NCBI GenBank assembly: GCA_028583405.1
Contig: CM053243.1
Coordinates: 25,012,867-25,076,866, forward strand
Reading direction: 5' to 3'
DNA length: 64,000 nucleotides
DNA from: Pogonophryne albipinna
Taxonomy: Eukaryota; Chordata; Actinopteri; Perciformes; Artedidraconidae
The position numbers and the translations under genes were made by a program. The notes under the pieces were generated by a model. It was not told the origin of the DNA. It searched no databases and was given only the letters and a program-made list of their open reading frames with translations. Positions 16,228 to 38,738 of this stretch are shown in pieces. The first letter of the stretch is position 1. Every line of letters starts with the position of its first letter.

Positions 16228-16833
16228 GGCTGATTAGATTCAGCCCCTAGTTTTGCTGATAGGCTTAGTTTGTCGGGGGACATCTTACTTCTTCCTTCTC
16301 TCTGTCTATACCTGTGTACTCTCATGTTCCGATTAACCCAGCTTCCCCAAATTTCTTTCTTTTTGGTGTCTATATACGCTGGGATCCGGAGTCATGGATG
16401 ATCCTGCGGTCCTGTGTCCTGCATCGCGAGCCCTGGATCTTGAGTCGTGGCTGTGGTCATGGATCATAGGTCCTGGATGGATATCCTCGTGGATTCATCT
16501 TCCTATTATACACACATGCATTTCCAAACATTTGGACTACCTATGTTGCAAATGTATTATCATTTCAATTTACACACGGCATCTATTGCACGTCTGTCCG
16601 TCCTGGGAGAGGGATCCCTCCTCTGTTGCTCTCCCTGAGGTTTCTCCCATTTTTCCCTTTAAAACTGTGGGTTTTCTTCGGAAGTTTTTCCTTGTACGAT
16701 GTGAGGGTCTAAGGACAGAGGGTGTCGTATTGTCATACTGATATTTTGTACAAACTGTGAAGTCCACTGAGACAAATGTAACATTTGTGATATTGGGCTA
16801 TATAAATAAACATTGATTGATTGATTGATTGAT
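14198..16833 (+). mobile_element. L2/CR1-group LINE, 5'-truncated, with RT frame
   Basis: Non-LTR retrotransposon inserted between cdh16 and rrad, on the strand opposite to both. It begins within the linker before the reverse transcriptase ([15 protein letters not shown]), so the apurinic endonuclease is missing. It ends in short tandem ATTG units, as L2/CR1-type elements do. The 3' part from about 16311 recurs at 42822. No convincing target-site duplication was found. Confidence 0.85.
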
Positions 16834-16925
16834 AGATGTAAATCGCCTGAACGACTTATCCGTCTCTTCTGATGCATTCTGCATAAACATTGTTCTTGGA
16901 CCAAATGACAGAGAAGATTTCATCT

Positions 16926-16944
16926 TTTTATTGTATCTTTTATT
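16926..16944 (-). promoter_or_regulatory. Candidate polyadenylation signals of rrad
   Basis: Two TTTATT words (AATAAA on the minus strand), at 16927-16932 and 16939-16944, lie about 670 bp downstream of the rrad stop and just beyond the LINE 3' end. They are placed to end an rrad 3' UTR, but AATAAA is common in AT-rich DNA. Confidence 0.35.
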
Positions 16945-17611
16945 AAAAAAGAAAATCAAGGTAAACAAAGAATTTCCAAAAACACTTCATGGTTCACAGG
17001 ACAAATATAACGTATTGCTTTACTTATACATTCACAACATGAATTCAATCTTATGGAACAACAAAGAAGCCAGATGTTTTTTCATACCTTTGACTAGTCC
17101 TCAGTCACTTGGCCGGGGCACGAACCTGCGTACCTCGTTTCAAGTAAAAATGACTCCAGATGACCAAGTACTGTGATCTTTTACCGCATCTTTTGGGAAA
17201 ATGAGATGTATATTGCATCCAGCATCATTCCTGTTATATACATCAATCCCCTCCAATAAAGGTGCACAACAACCCACCAGAAAGGCAGTCCTTGCAACTT
17301 ATTAGAAGATAAAAAACCTTTTTGCATTTCTCATTCAAACACATATTAGGACAGCAACATGTTTAAGGCAGACAAAAATAATAATATGAAAGAAAATAAA
17401 TGTTTACAAAGCTCCATGCAGGTTATTATCATCATCATGATATGACTTGAATGGTGTCATTTTTACTATTTTTGTCCTCTTTTGGTTGGTGTCTAAAAAT
17501 AAAAATATATTTCTGTACAGCTCTATTAGTCCTTTAGGGTTAGTGTTAAAACACACACAGCTTCTGGTCTTCAGAGGCCAAAGAAAAATGTCTGTTAGTC
17601 CCGTGTGTTCC

Positions 17612-19498
17612 TCAGAGAACTGTGAGGTCATGACAGGACTTTGACTTCTGCCTAAAAGCCATCTTCTTGTTCTTGCGTGCAACCATGCGGCCCAGAAACC
17701 TCTTGGCCTTCTTGCCGATGCTCTCTCTGCGTCTGCAGTTGGCCATGCGTCTGGCGTTCTCCTCCTTGCTGTCTTTCCTCAAGCGGATCTGTCTGACGAT
17801 GCCCTCGAAAAGGTCCTGCACATTGTGGTGAAGAGAGGCAGACGTCTCGATGAACTTGCAGTCGAATACCACTGCACAGGCGCTCCCCTCTGAGATAAAG
17901 AATATGGAGAAAGGAATATTAGTGCTTTGAATGTATGTACATTTAGAAAAACATAGAGGCTTAAGTAGATTTAGGTTGAACGTGAGAAATCCTATAGTGA
18001 TCATATTTTAAAACTTTAGCTTTAGATAGCTGTAATATTTGAATGCATGCCTTTAAAAAAAAATAGTTTTAAGCTTTAAATGATACATATTGCATTTTTT
18101 CAAGTAAAAATGTATTTATTCATTCTAACTTACCATCTACTGACACCTCTCTTGACCGCACCAGGTCGCTCTTGTTGCCCACGAGGATTATGGGAATGTT
18201 TTCTGACTGCCTTGCCCGGCGCAGCTGAATACGCAGCTCTGACGCCTTCTCAAAGCTTGCTTTGTCTGTCACTGAATACACGATGATGTAGGCGTCTCCC
18301 ATCCTCATACACTGGTCCTTCAGCCACTGACTGTTATCCTTCAGGAAGGAAGCAGAGACAGAGTTTAGCCTCAAACATGGCTGATTTCATATTGCAATAT
18401 CCATTAATCAATTTCAGTGGAGCAAACATTGCATAAATAATATAACTCACCTGTTCCCAGATGTCATACAACACAATGGATGCATCTTCATCATCTACCA
18501 CCATAGATCTGTCATACGTGTTTCCTGTGAAAGATAAGAGGAAAAATGGTGTTACACACTGACAGAGGAGCAGAGCACACACTGATTTTAACACACATTT
18601 CACTTTAAAGTGTACACATTGCTGCAGAAAGCTGATCATAGTTCGTGATCAAGCCGTTATTAGCCTTTTATATTTTCCATTCCTTTGTGCTAAGATGCAT
18701 TTCTGACAGCTGTACTACTGCGGGCAGGGCTGGTGCCTCGCTGTAGATGGAAATAGCATTAATCAATTCATGTACACTCTTGCCTGCAATTTGCTTCTTC
18801 TAATGCACCAGCTTAACTTTATGTCTGTCCCTTATCAATTACAGAGTTGATAGGGCTTCATGGGGCTTTTATGTATTTTTTGTTATGGTGTTTATTTCTT
18901 GAGTGCTGTTGTTTCTTTCTAAAAATGATAAATAGGATATAATTGAATACACCTTTGACCTCAAAGCAAAATTGGTAATATATTTGCATGTGAATTGTTC
19001 AGAATTATGAAGACTAAATTAATATTTCCACTGCTAATTAGTGCATTTATAGACAAATGTGTGTGTGTGTGTGTGTATGTGTGTATTGAGGTTGATGACT
19101 CATCCTCAGCATCATCACCATTTACCTGCTTCATCGCAGTCGTGACCAGCATCCTCAACTCCTCCAAAGACGCGCGCCAAGCTGGACTTGCCGACTCCGT
19201 GCTCCCCAAGGAGAACCACTTTGTAGATCTGGGACTCCGTCTCGCTGCCGGTGGAGATCACGGAGTCGGAGGAGTCCGACGCGTAGCTGCCTCGGTGCTG
19301 CTCGCTCGGGGAGTAGGACGTGCAGCGCAGGAGGTTGGACAGGTCGTCAGTCTGCCCCGTCTGTGGCATCGTGGCGCGCAGATCACGGTCGTCCACTGGC
19401 ATGCTTCTCCTGTGTAGGTTTGGTACATTCATTGGAAACGGCATGCTTCCTCTTCTTTTGTCCATGTTCCGCAATTTGTCACCCTTGTTCAAAGTCAT
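17612..19498 (-). CDS. rrad: GTP-binding protein RAD (RGK family)
   Basis: Ras-related RGK GTPase that inhibits voltage-gated calcium channels through the beta subunit and affects cytoskeletal signalling in muscle and other cells. Coding exons 19126-19498, 18451-18524, 18134-18338 and 17612-17889 splice in phase to 309 aa (human RRAD 308). Seen: N-terminal LHRRSMPVDDRDL; P-loop GEHGVGKS at 98-105; DIWEQ in place of the usual DTAGQ, an RGK hallmark; GNKSD; ETSAS; a basic C-terminus with RRRES and KKAKRFLGR; and the terminal KSCHDLTVL box without a CAAX signal. RAD rather than GEM is chosen from the N-terminal RRSMPVD motif, the KKAKRFLGRMVA tail and the cdh16 neighbour. Confidence 0.95.
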
Positions 19499-19791
19499 GT
19501 TGCTTACCGAGGATCTGTGGACAGATGTGGCATGCGTAAATGTCTGCTCATGTGTTTATTAACATTTAAATATAACTCACGGACACACGTGTAAAAGTCA
19601 AGTTCGTGAAAAATAATGCTTCAACGTAATTGTATTTTATGGTATAACATAACATAGGCTGAAATAATTAATTATATGTCTTTGTTTTCTGAAATCTCAA
19701 CCTGACCTGACCACATGTACAATACTACTCCCCCCAAAAATGCATAATAAGACTAAAGCTTAACATTTGTCACCATATTAAAGACACTTAC

Positions 19792-19880
19792 CCGGTGCAG
19801 GGAATAAAATCTAGCGAAGCCGATCAAATAATCCTTGGTTTCAAGAGTTGTTGTAGCCGAAAAAGCGGTTTTGTTTGAGT
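19792..19880 (-). other. rrad: Untranslated first exon of rrad
   Basis: A donor (CCGG|gtaagtg) after base 19792 on the minus strand pairs with an acceptor (ccacag) about 17 bp before the ATG at 19498. The predicted start, some 30 bp below the TATA box, gives an exon of about 85-90 bp. Confidence 0.55.
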
Positions 19881-19903
19881 CTGATCAGAGTCGGTGCTCA
19901 GGA

Positions 19904-19915
19904 TATTTATATATA
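19904..19915 (-). promoter_or_regulatory. TATA box of rrad
   Basis: The minus strand reads TATATATAAATA about 25-30 bp before the predicted untranslated exon. A tissue-regulated gene such as rrad fits a TATA promoter. Promoter use is inferred from position only. Confidence 0.55.
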
Positions 19916-19920
19916 TGACT

Positions 19921-20963
19921 GGGAGTGACGTAGGCAGGGATTCGCCCCAGAAGATCACGTCTCCGCTTATTATAGTGGTGCGTAACGGCACCATCATACA
20001 GAGGAGGGATGAGAGCTGAGGAATCTCCCTTCCGCAGCGCCAAATGGAGAGCTACCTCTGCGGGGGCGGCCAGAAACGATTCCTTGAAGAGGGGAAGCCC
20101 ACTCAAAGCTTGAGTGATATAAATATTGAATGTTCATTTATGAGATACATTTAGAGACAGTGGAAGGATATCCACATGATGCAATATTTTACTGTGTAAA
20201 AGTGCTTGATGCAGAGACCAGGGGAACGCTTTTATGAAATTATAATGGCTTGTCTTGTTGGAAATTGATCAGAGCTCCATGGTCGCTGCAAGGTTGAGGT
20301 CAATACAATCAAAGCACATATTGGACATATTGTTATTATACGAAGGAGTTGCATACATTATAAAGGTATATCACGTGAAATATTTGGTGTTATTTCCATA
20401 GTCTATTGCTGCTCTTGACTAACAAAACACTTGAATTTATCATTGCGCAGACAAAGGAATACTTACACAATGAAACAGACGTTGGCATGCATTTATCAAT
20501 CAGTATATCTTTCCATCCACCTTGCTGCTTGAAAAAAATAAAAAGGCTGAAAACACAACCATCATTTCTTGCACTTTCCGAATTCTTCACAGCTGAAGGG
20601 TCTGACCTATACATATAATGTATGTTTTTACTGATCCATGCCTTAGTTGAATAATGCAAAACGATTTCATTGAACATATCAAGGCTGTTTGATACATCAA
20701 TAGGAACAGATCTATATGTCCAAAATGGGGTTCAAATACATTCAGATCAGATTTATCTATTGAGCCATTGCATGTTTTATTTATGTTTAATCGTGCATCT
20801 GACATCCTTTTTTATATATATTTTCTCGCACACAATGAATGTCATTTTCCAGTTGAGGTCTCATACTCTGCATGGTGTGTTGGTGCCCTCTTGTGGCTTC
20901 AGTTCTCACATTACAGTTGAACCTTTTAAACTCATTGCGTTGGTGTGTGTCCAACATCATCAT
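19921..20963. other. Intergenic region upstream of rrad
   Basis: No gene, RNA or repeat with clear ends was recognised. It probably holds rrad regulatory sequence. Confidence 0.5.
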
Positions 20964-21748
20964 GGCCCGTTCTCATTTCAGCAAATCCCCCTCCTCGACT
21001 CCTCGACTCCTCGGTCCTCCGGTAGTGACCCGGAAATGAATTTCAGCGCGCCATGTTGAAGGACATCTCATTTCTCTAAATGCACTTCGAGGACCGAGCA
21101 TCGAGCATCGAGGAGGCTCTCTGGAGGAGCTCTAACCGAGGATACACTGATGGGTCCTCCACGGTCCTCCACGGCTCCTTCGTGGATGCATTTCCGGCAA
21201 CAGAGATGTTTCAAAGAGTCGTGACGCACGGCCGTGATCTCAGCCAATGACAGCTCTGCATGCATCCCCTGGATATTATTTTATTAACTGCTCTCATCGC
21301 GACGCGATGTTTCCAGAGAGAACAGCTGTGATGTCCGTGCAGAAAGCAGAGCAGTGTGTATAATATATATCACTCAGTAGAACAGGCCTACTCTCTTTAT
21401 TTGCTGTAGTTTAGTAGATATCTACAAACAAAGAGTCCATATTTTTCTAAAACCATTTAGTGCTTCACATAATAAAATACACAACGGCTGTTAGGCTGTT
21501 AGCTGTAGGTGCGTGTGTGTGTTTGGTACAGTGTGTGCGTAGATGCAGCGGACAGACAGGTCTCAGTTGGTTTGGTGTCCTCTGCTTACTTTTAATACTT
21601 GTAAATAAAACTTTTGGTCCGTCATTTATTTTCCTCATTGTAGCGACCAGAGAGGGGGGGGATATATCCAGTCTCTGATAGTGTTACGTTAATATGAGAG
21701 TGCTCTGTTTGATTCTGAAATTGTATATATATGTATATAAATATATAC

Positions 21749-21786
<38 letters not shown>

Positions 21787-22057
21787 GCATCTGTAGCCTG
21801 TTATTGTCTCATTATTCCGCACTGTGAATGAATCAAAGTGGTCATGAACACATCTGTCCATCAGACAGAGGGCTGCTGTGCCTCCTGTCATCATTAATGG
21901 ACGTCTCTTTAAAATGACCGCTCAGAGGAGAGGAGTTCTCATTTCTCTAACCGCCTGCTGCTTCCCCTCCTCTCTCCTCGGCTCACATCTCCTGTGGGCG
22001 GGACTAAGTATCGAGGATAGGAGTCGAGGAGGGGAGTTGGAGAAATGAGAAAGGGCC
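20964..22057. mobile_element. MITE-like element with terminal inverted repeats
   Basis: The left end GGCCCGTTCTCATTTC and the right end, which reads GGCCCTTTCTCATTTC in reverse complement, form imperfect inverted repeats. These continue into a shared CCCCTCCTCGACTCC block. CAT flanks both sides (20961-20963 and 22058-22060), a possible 3-bp target duplication. The interior has palindromic GAGGA/TCCTC clusters and a GT array, and no coding frame. A PIF/Harbinger relation is possible from the 3-bp duplication but not shown. Confidence 0.6.
21724..21783. repeat. Compound (AT)n/(GT)n microsatellite
   Basis: An interrupted TATA-rich run is followed by about 15 GT units inside the MITE-like element. 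Confidence 0.9.
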
Positions 22058-22094
22058 CATGTCTTCCCTTGTCCCTTTGTCGGAAACGTGAATA

Positions 22095-22515
22095 GATAAA
22101 CAACAATACAAACGATAAACAGTTGTGCTATATTTCTATCTTTATTTCGAACAGATTAAAAAAATAACAAATAATGTGAAAAACAGAATACCGTATTATT
22201 AAAATACAGTATTTATCCACATTCATATTAATAATAAAAAAAATCATATGTGTCCGAAAGGGAGCAGGAGGAAGCAAATGCTTATTAATTCCCACCCCTT
22301 ACTTGATCAATGATTGTCCTTTAAATCATTATGCAAGTTATTACATTTACATTTATACAATAATTTCTCATCTTCAATCACCTTTCTTCATTCTCATAGT
22401 TTTCCAAAAAAGTGTTTCTGTACATCCTTTTAAACTGAATTATGCTTGTGCTTTGTTTTAACTCCTGCTCCAAACCATTCCATAAAATCACCCCACAGAT
22501 TGTTACTCATACTTC
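22095..22515 (-). mobile_element. 3' remnant of a non-LTR retrotransposon
   Basis: On the minus strand a short frame ends at TGA (22378-22380). It reads a typical LINE ORF2 C-terminus: LWNGLEQELKQSTS, then IIQFKRMYRNTFLENYENEER. The sequence below it is AT-rich 3' UTR. Upstream the frame meets stops, so only the last 40-45 codons remain. Element limits are approximate. Confidence 0.6.
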
Positions 22516-23940
22516 TCAGAATTGTTCTGACCTTGAGTTATGTTTTAGTTGTATTGATGTTTGCATTTGTAATCTGTTTATCACAGTTTATATAGCTTGT
22601 ATGTGAATGTGATGGCTTATGCATAGCTGCATAGCTTCACATTCAGAATAGGACTGCTTCAGCTGTTATAAATTATTCTTTAAAGGAAATTATTTCATAA
22701 CAAATGGCCATTGGAATTACCATTAATTTAAGTGAATATACATTATAGCCGGACTAATTTATCATACCTCAAGAAAAGCATTTTGGTTATGGAAGCTCTA
22801 ATTTCCAGTCATAATTGCATTTAATTATGGATGTAAGCATCGTAAATAAAGTATACAATTATGTTCAAATTATCTCTAGAGGGATAGCAAGTTGCAGTGC
22901 CAGTGCCAAAAATATTCAGCATTATGTGCACCAGATCCTGGTTAATTCAATCGAAAAGGCATTTAAACATGCTGTACTATGGTGGGTATTGTCCTTTTGT
23001 TATCATACTAAGAAATCCTAGCAAGACCTTTCCAAATGTGTCATAGATCCTACATTATTTATATTATTATGGGAAAATGGATAGCTGAAGGATGTTGCAC
23101 AATGAGTGAAACTACTTTCTTATTTGAATAACACAAATGGGATATCGAGACAATTCATATCTATATGACTTATACTATTTATTGAGACCTCTTTGTCTAG
23201 TATTCCCAAACTTACTAAATCTGTATTATGTTCTTTTGTTTGATTCAAAATGAAAGAACAAGACACAAAATGGAAGCCGACTAATTGTTCCTCTTACAAG
23301 ATAAAATATTGTATGGGGTATTAAGTAAATTAAGATGGATTTAATATGCACAACCTAATTATCTGGTTATTTAAGTAGAATTAACCTTTCAGACAATCTT
23401 TTCAGTACTTCAAGTTTGGACATGCAATGTCGCTTCTTAGATAAATAAAAAAGAAAAGCATTTGATTTTTTCAATACTTCTCATATCATGTATCCTTTTT
23501 GTCTAGTGAAGTGATACAATTGTGCATTGATTTGGAGTCATCATGTCACATTATATGTAATCAATTGAAAAAATAATCCAATAGTTTCATTATTTATAAA
23601 GATGTTCATATAAGATAGTAGAAGCACTAAACTCCAATTAACTATGTTATACTCGTCCAGTGTAGTTTTACAATGCTGCATTGGTTTGTAGTCTTACATG
23701 ACATGGAAGCTATTGAAAATAATGGCGATTGATAACAATATTCGCATAAAATAGATGAAGGCGTTCAATCAAATAGAAAGAGGCGTGTCTTCTCCGTCCA
23801 GTGTAGTCATTATATCAAAGCGATTGAAAAAGTTCCCACTGATTATTTTTAATAAAAAAAGAAATATAGACATATGTTAATTTCAGGTAATTGTTGTGAT
23901 CGCACTAAATTTAACATCTTCAATGGCAAAACAAATAAAA
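22516..23940. other. AT-rich intergenic DNA
   Basis: No gene or repeat with recognisable ends was seen between the LINE remnant and the atp5mc3 promoter. Confidence 0.5.
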
Positions 23941-23949
23941 GCGTCAGGA

Positions 23950-23990
23950 AACCGGATGTCAACCCCTTGACGTGATATTGCGCATGCGCA
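23950..23990 (+). promoter_or_regulatory. atp5mc3 core promoter with NRF-1, ETS-like and CRE-like sites
   Basis: TGCGCATGCGCA at 23979-23990 is a perfect palindromic NRF-1 site. ACCGGATGT (about 23951) is ETS/GABP-like and TTGACGTGA (about 23968) is CRE-like. They lie just before the presumed untranslated exon that ends at 24024 (ACCG|gtaaga). NRF-1 plus GABP control is the classical arrangement for nuclear genes of oxidative phosphorylation. Binding itself is inferred. Confidence 0.7.
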
Positions 23991-24393
23991 CGTCTCTCGT
24001 GTGTTCGACCTCTACTACAGACCGGTAAGAGATAACCTCCTCAGTCACTAGGTGTGTGAGTTTAACATTTAATCGTGTCGCTTCTTTGTAACGCTGTGTT
24101 TCTTTTCGCTATATTAACAACAGCAATGCTTAGCTTCTAGGATTTAACAACTAGCTTGTTTTTCAGTGACATTGCTCGGTTTTGCAGCTAATCTTGACCT
24201 TACTTGTATGTGTCCACGTAACTTCGCACACTGTGTACTTTCTCATTTAGACAACTAGTTACACAATTAACCAAGTCAAACTGTTCATTGTTGTTATTCA
24301 ATGCATTTCTTTGTTTTGTGTATTGTTTTCTACAGACTTCTGACCCTGAATCAACGCCAGCTCCTTAGCTTGACCTGACCACTGCTCATCATA

Positions 24394-26612
<2,219 letters not shown>

Positions 26613-26824
26613 AGCAGTTAAGCATTTGCTGCAAAGGGATACATCATAATGTTAATAACAATTAGCAGCTTGAGTTGCCCTTGAACGGTACGATAATGCC
26701 AGCTTATCGCGTTGCCTATTCTTGTTCATTGGTGCTTCTTAAGGTTGTGAACTCACTGATGTAAGAAACTCTGGCAAAGCAAAATCATTGTAAATGATGG
26801 GTTTTGCCATGATATTGTATATTT

Positions 26825-26830
26825 AATAAA
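26825..26830 (+). terminator. Polyadenylation signal of atp5mc3
   Basis: AATAAA about 210 bp after the stop codon, in an otherwise short 3' UTR. Confidence 0.6.
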
Positions 26831-27569
26831 AAATGTTTGTGTTAAACATTCAACCAACACCTGAAGTAACATTTTTAATTCATAATTTGTGTTTGTGAAT
26901 TTGTAAATGGTAGTGTGTATGTTTTTACGGTTCTTGTTTTCAAAGTGACTCTGTTTTTCTCCTAATATAATATAAAGGAGAGGCTCACAGTTACACAAAC
27001 TCTCTAAAAATAATTCAAACCTTAAGTTTCGCAGCTGTGATGCAGCATTTCCCTCAACAGTCCTGGTCAATTTAGCCTACTATATGGGTCAAGTTTTAGG
27101 ATCACCTCTGGTTTGTCTTTGTTACCCTGAAGTAGAACAAACATGATTATCAAAAATATAGTTAACCTTAATATTAACAAGCCCTTACTGTGACCATAGA
27201 CTTAAAACACGTTTACTACAAATTGACATAGAATAAAATCAATTGCTGTCACCTGTTATCCAGCACTGGGTTCAGGTTGCCAGTATTGTCTGCTATGTCC
27301 AGAATAATTAAAAAGTGTTTGCCAGAGACTTAGCAATTGTTTGAATCCAGTATTTCCAGCACGACAAACCTAAATCATGTCTAGAGAAGAGCAGACGTTA
27401 GGCCTATGGGAAACATTCAAATCAGACGTTGGTTTCCCACTTACACATTTTGAACATCCTGTGCAGGGGGAGCACACATGTATTTGAAACATTTCTAGCA
27501 CAAGCAGCTTCATTGCTTGTGTTTTAAGCGATCACCTGTGAATGAATGTATGTACTCTATAATCATACT
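26831..27569. other. Intergenic spacer
   Basis: No gene or defined repeat was recognised between atp5mc3 and the hAT-type repeat. Confidence 0.5.
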
Positions 27570-28090
27570 CAGAGGTGGGAGAAGTACTCAGATCTTGTAC
27601 TTAAGTCAAATTAGAGGTACCAGTGCAGTGTGGAGGAATACTCCGTTACAAGTAAAAGTCCTGCATTTAATACTCAAGTAAAAGAAAAAAGTATTGGCAC
27701 CGAAACATACTTAAAGTACCAACAGCAACGGTACCCATTATGCATATTGCCCCAGTTCAGAATAATACATATGTTTTGATCATAATTATTGATGCATTAA
27801 AGTGTTATCAAAGCTGGTAAAGGTGCAGTCATTTTAATAAGTTTAATTACGTGTATGCTGCCTGCAGGGTAGCTTGTGAATGTTACCCCTGTTGTAACAT
27901 AAATCTTACTGAAGTGTTGATTATATTTCGCATTATTAAACAATAAATCAACATGTGCAAAGTAACTAAAGATATTAAATAAATGTAGTGGAGTAAAAGT
28001 ACACGTTTTAGCTCTGAATTGAAGTGTGGTAGAAGTACAATGTAGCAAAAAAAAATCCTCATTAAAGTACAAGTCTCAAAAGTAGCGAGA
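27570..28090. mobile_element. hAT-type MITE remnant
   Basis: It begins CAGAGGTGGGAGAAGTACTC, a start I know from an abundant teleost non-autonomous hAT family. It is rich in AGTAAAAGTA/TACTTTTACT boxes near both ends. The far terminus (expected to mirror the start) is not clear, so the right limit is approximate. It lies just upstream of nsun3. Confidence 0.55.
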
Positions 28091-28364
28091 AGAGAAAAAT
28101 CAGTAGTCTGCATGCAAAGCGGAACTAAAGACAGAGTCAGAGTTGAGGGAGGACAGATTTGAGCAACGCACGATGTTTGAGTTTATGAAAGAAAATCAAG
28201 TAATAATGAATATATTTCGACATGTCAGTTAGAGATTAAAATAATTAACCGAATGTATAATTATATGCTCTCAAGACATTGTTTTTTACTGACAATATGC
28301 CTGAAACCTCGGAGGATAGCGCCGAAAGCTGTGTGCTCTGTGAGCTGTTACACAGGTCCTGACC

Positions 28365-37527
<9,163 letters not shown>

Positions 37528-38039
37528 AGTAGGTTGTTTCCCTGTGCAAAAAAAGAGGAGTGGAACGAATGGCCAAACATGCACATTGCCTTTTGTTTTT
37601 AAATGCAAAGTACCTCATGAAACCCTCCACTAGGTCACACACGCTGACAAACGTACCCTTTCACATTTCATATATCAACGTTTGGTTTTCAACTTCTTCC
37701 CCTTAAAGCCAAACTATTTGTTCCTTTTGGCTACCCACACCCTTTTTATTTATGATTTATTGTTTATGGGAACCACTGACACTGCACATGTACGATTAAA
37801 TTATATTGTCTGAACATATTTTTAATTGCTTTACATCAATAACTGTGTCCACATTATACAATGAAATCTATAATACTGTAAGACTGCAATCATTTACAAT
37901 GTAAGATTGTAATATTAAAAATTAATTCTCAGTGCATTTTTGGAGTAAGTGCTTATGGTGTCTTTTGTGTTTTCTTAGTACTATTTGACTGCAGTTAGAG
38001 AAGAATCACCACAGAAACTCACATTCAGAGTTTCCAGCC
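37528..38039. other. nsun3 3' flank
   Basis: Probable 3' UTR and downstream DNA. No canonical AATAAA was picked out apart from the one overlapping the stop codon. Confidence 0.45.
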
Positions 38040-38738
38040 TTAAAGGTGGGGTAGGTAATTTTGGAAAAAATCTGCCACATCCTTACAGAGCCCCTCCTCC
38101 AACGAACGCGCACATGACCAATGAGGGCACGAGATAAGTTTGTGCACAGATGGAAGGCTGACAGGCAGTTAGGCCATCCAGTTATTTTAGCCGGGCCGGC
38201 TAAAATGATTGGTCGTGCTTTTTATAGCACTACGGCTTCCACAGATGAAATGTTTTTATGGATTTGTTGTCAAAGCACTTAAGATATTCATTGCTATCGG
38301 GATGTTAAGAGCATTCCATGGAATATAACAAAAAGTGTATCTCGAGCCGGTTTCTCAAACTTACCTACCCACCTTTTAAAGGTAGGGTCGGTAAGAGTGC
38401 GCTAGAATTTGAAAGTACACAACCGAAAAAAATCTGCCCCTTCCTTACAGAGCCCCTCCTCCAACACACACAAACGTGCACATGACCAATGAGGGCACGA
38501 GATACATTTGTGCACGAGATGGAAGGCTGACAGGCAGGTAGGACATCCAGTTATTTTAGCCGGGCCGGCTCAGATAATTGGTCGTGCTTTTTACAGCGCC
38601 ACGGCTTCCACAGATTAAATATTTGTATATATTTATTGTCAAAGCATTTAATTTATTCATTGCTATCGGGATGTTAAGAGCATTCCATGGAATATAACAA
38701 AAAGTATTTCTGAAGTGAATTACCTACCCTACCTTTAA
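38040..38738. mobile_element. MITE tandem dimer
   Basis: Two related units of about 340-360 bp (38040-38376 and 38377-38738). Each holds the same internal blocks in order: GAGCCCCTCCTCCAAC, CACATGACCAATGAGGGCAC, CCAGTTATTTTAGCCGGGCC and GAGCATTCCATGGAATATAA. The outer ends are TTAAAGGTGGGGTAGGTAA and its near-inverse. Partial copies lie at 33666, 46340 and 63262. Confidence 0.75.

Noticed and set aside
17404..17682. 92-aa minus-strand frame downstream of rrad
   Set aside because: Lies in the rrad 3' UTR and shows no homology or domain.
17612..18004. Extension of the last rrad exon up to 18004
   Set aside because: A good acceptor at 17889/17890 and the phase of exon 3 mark the true exon start.
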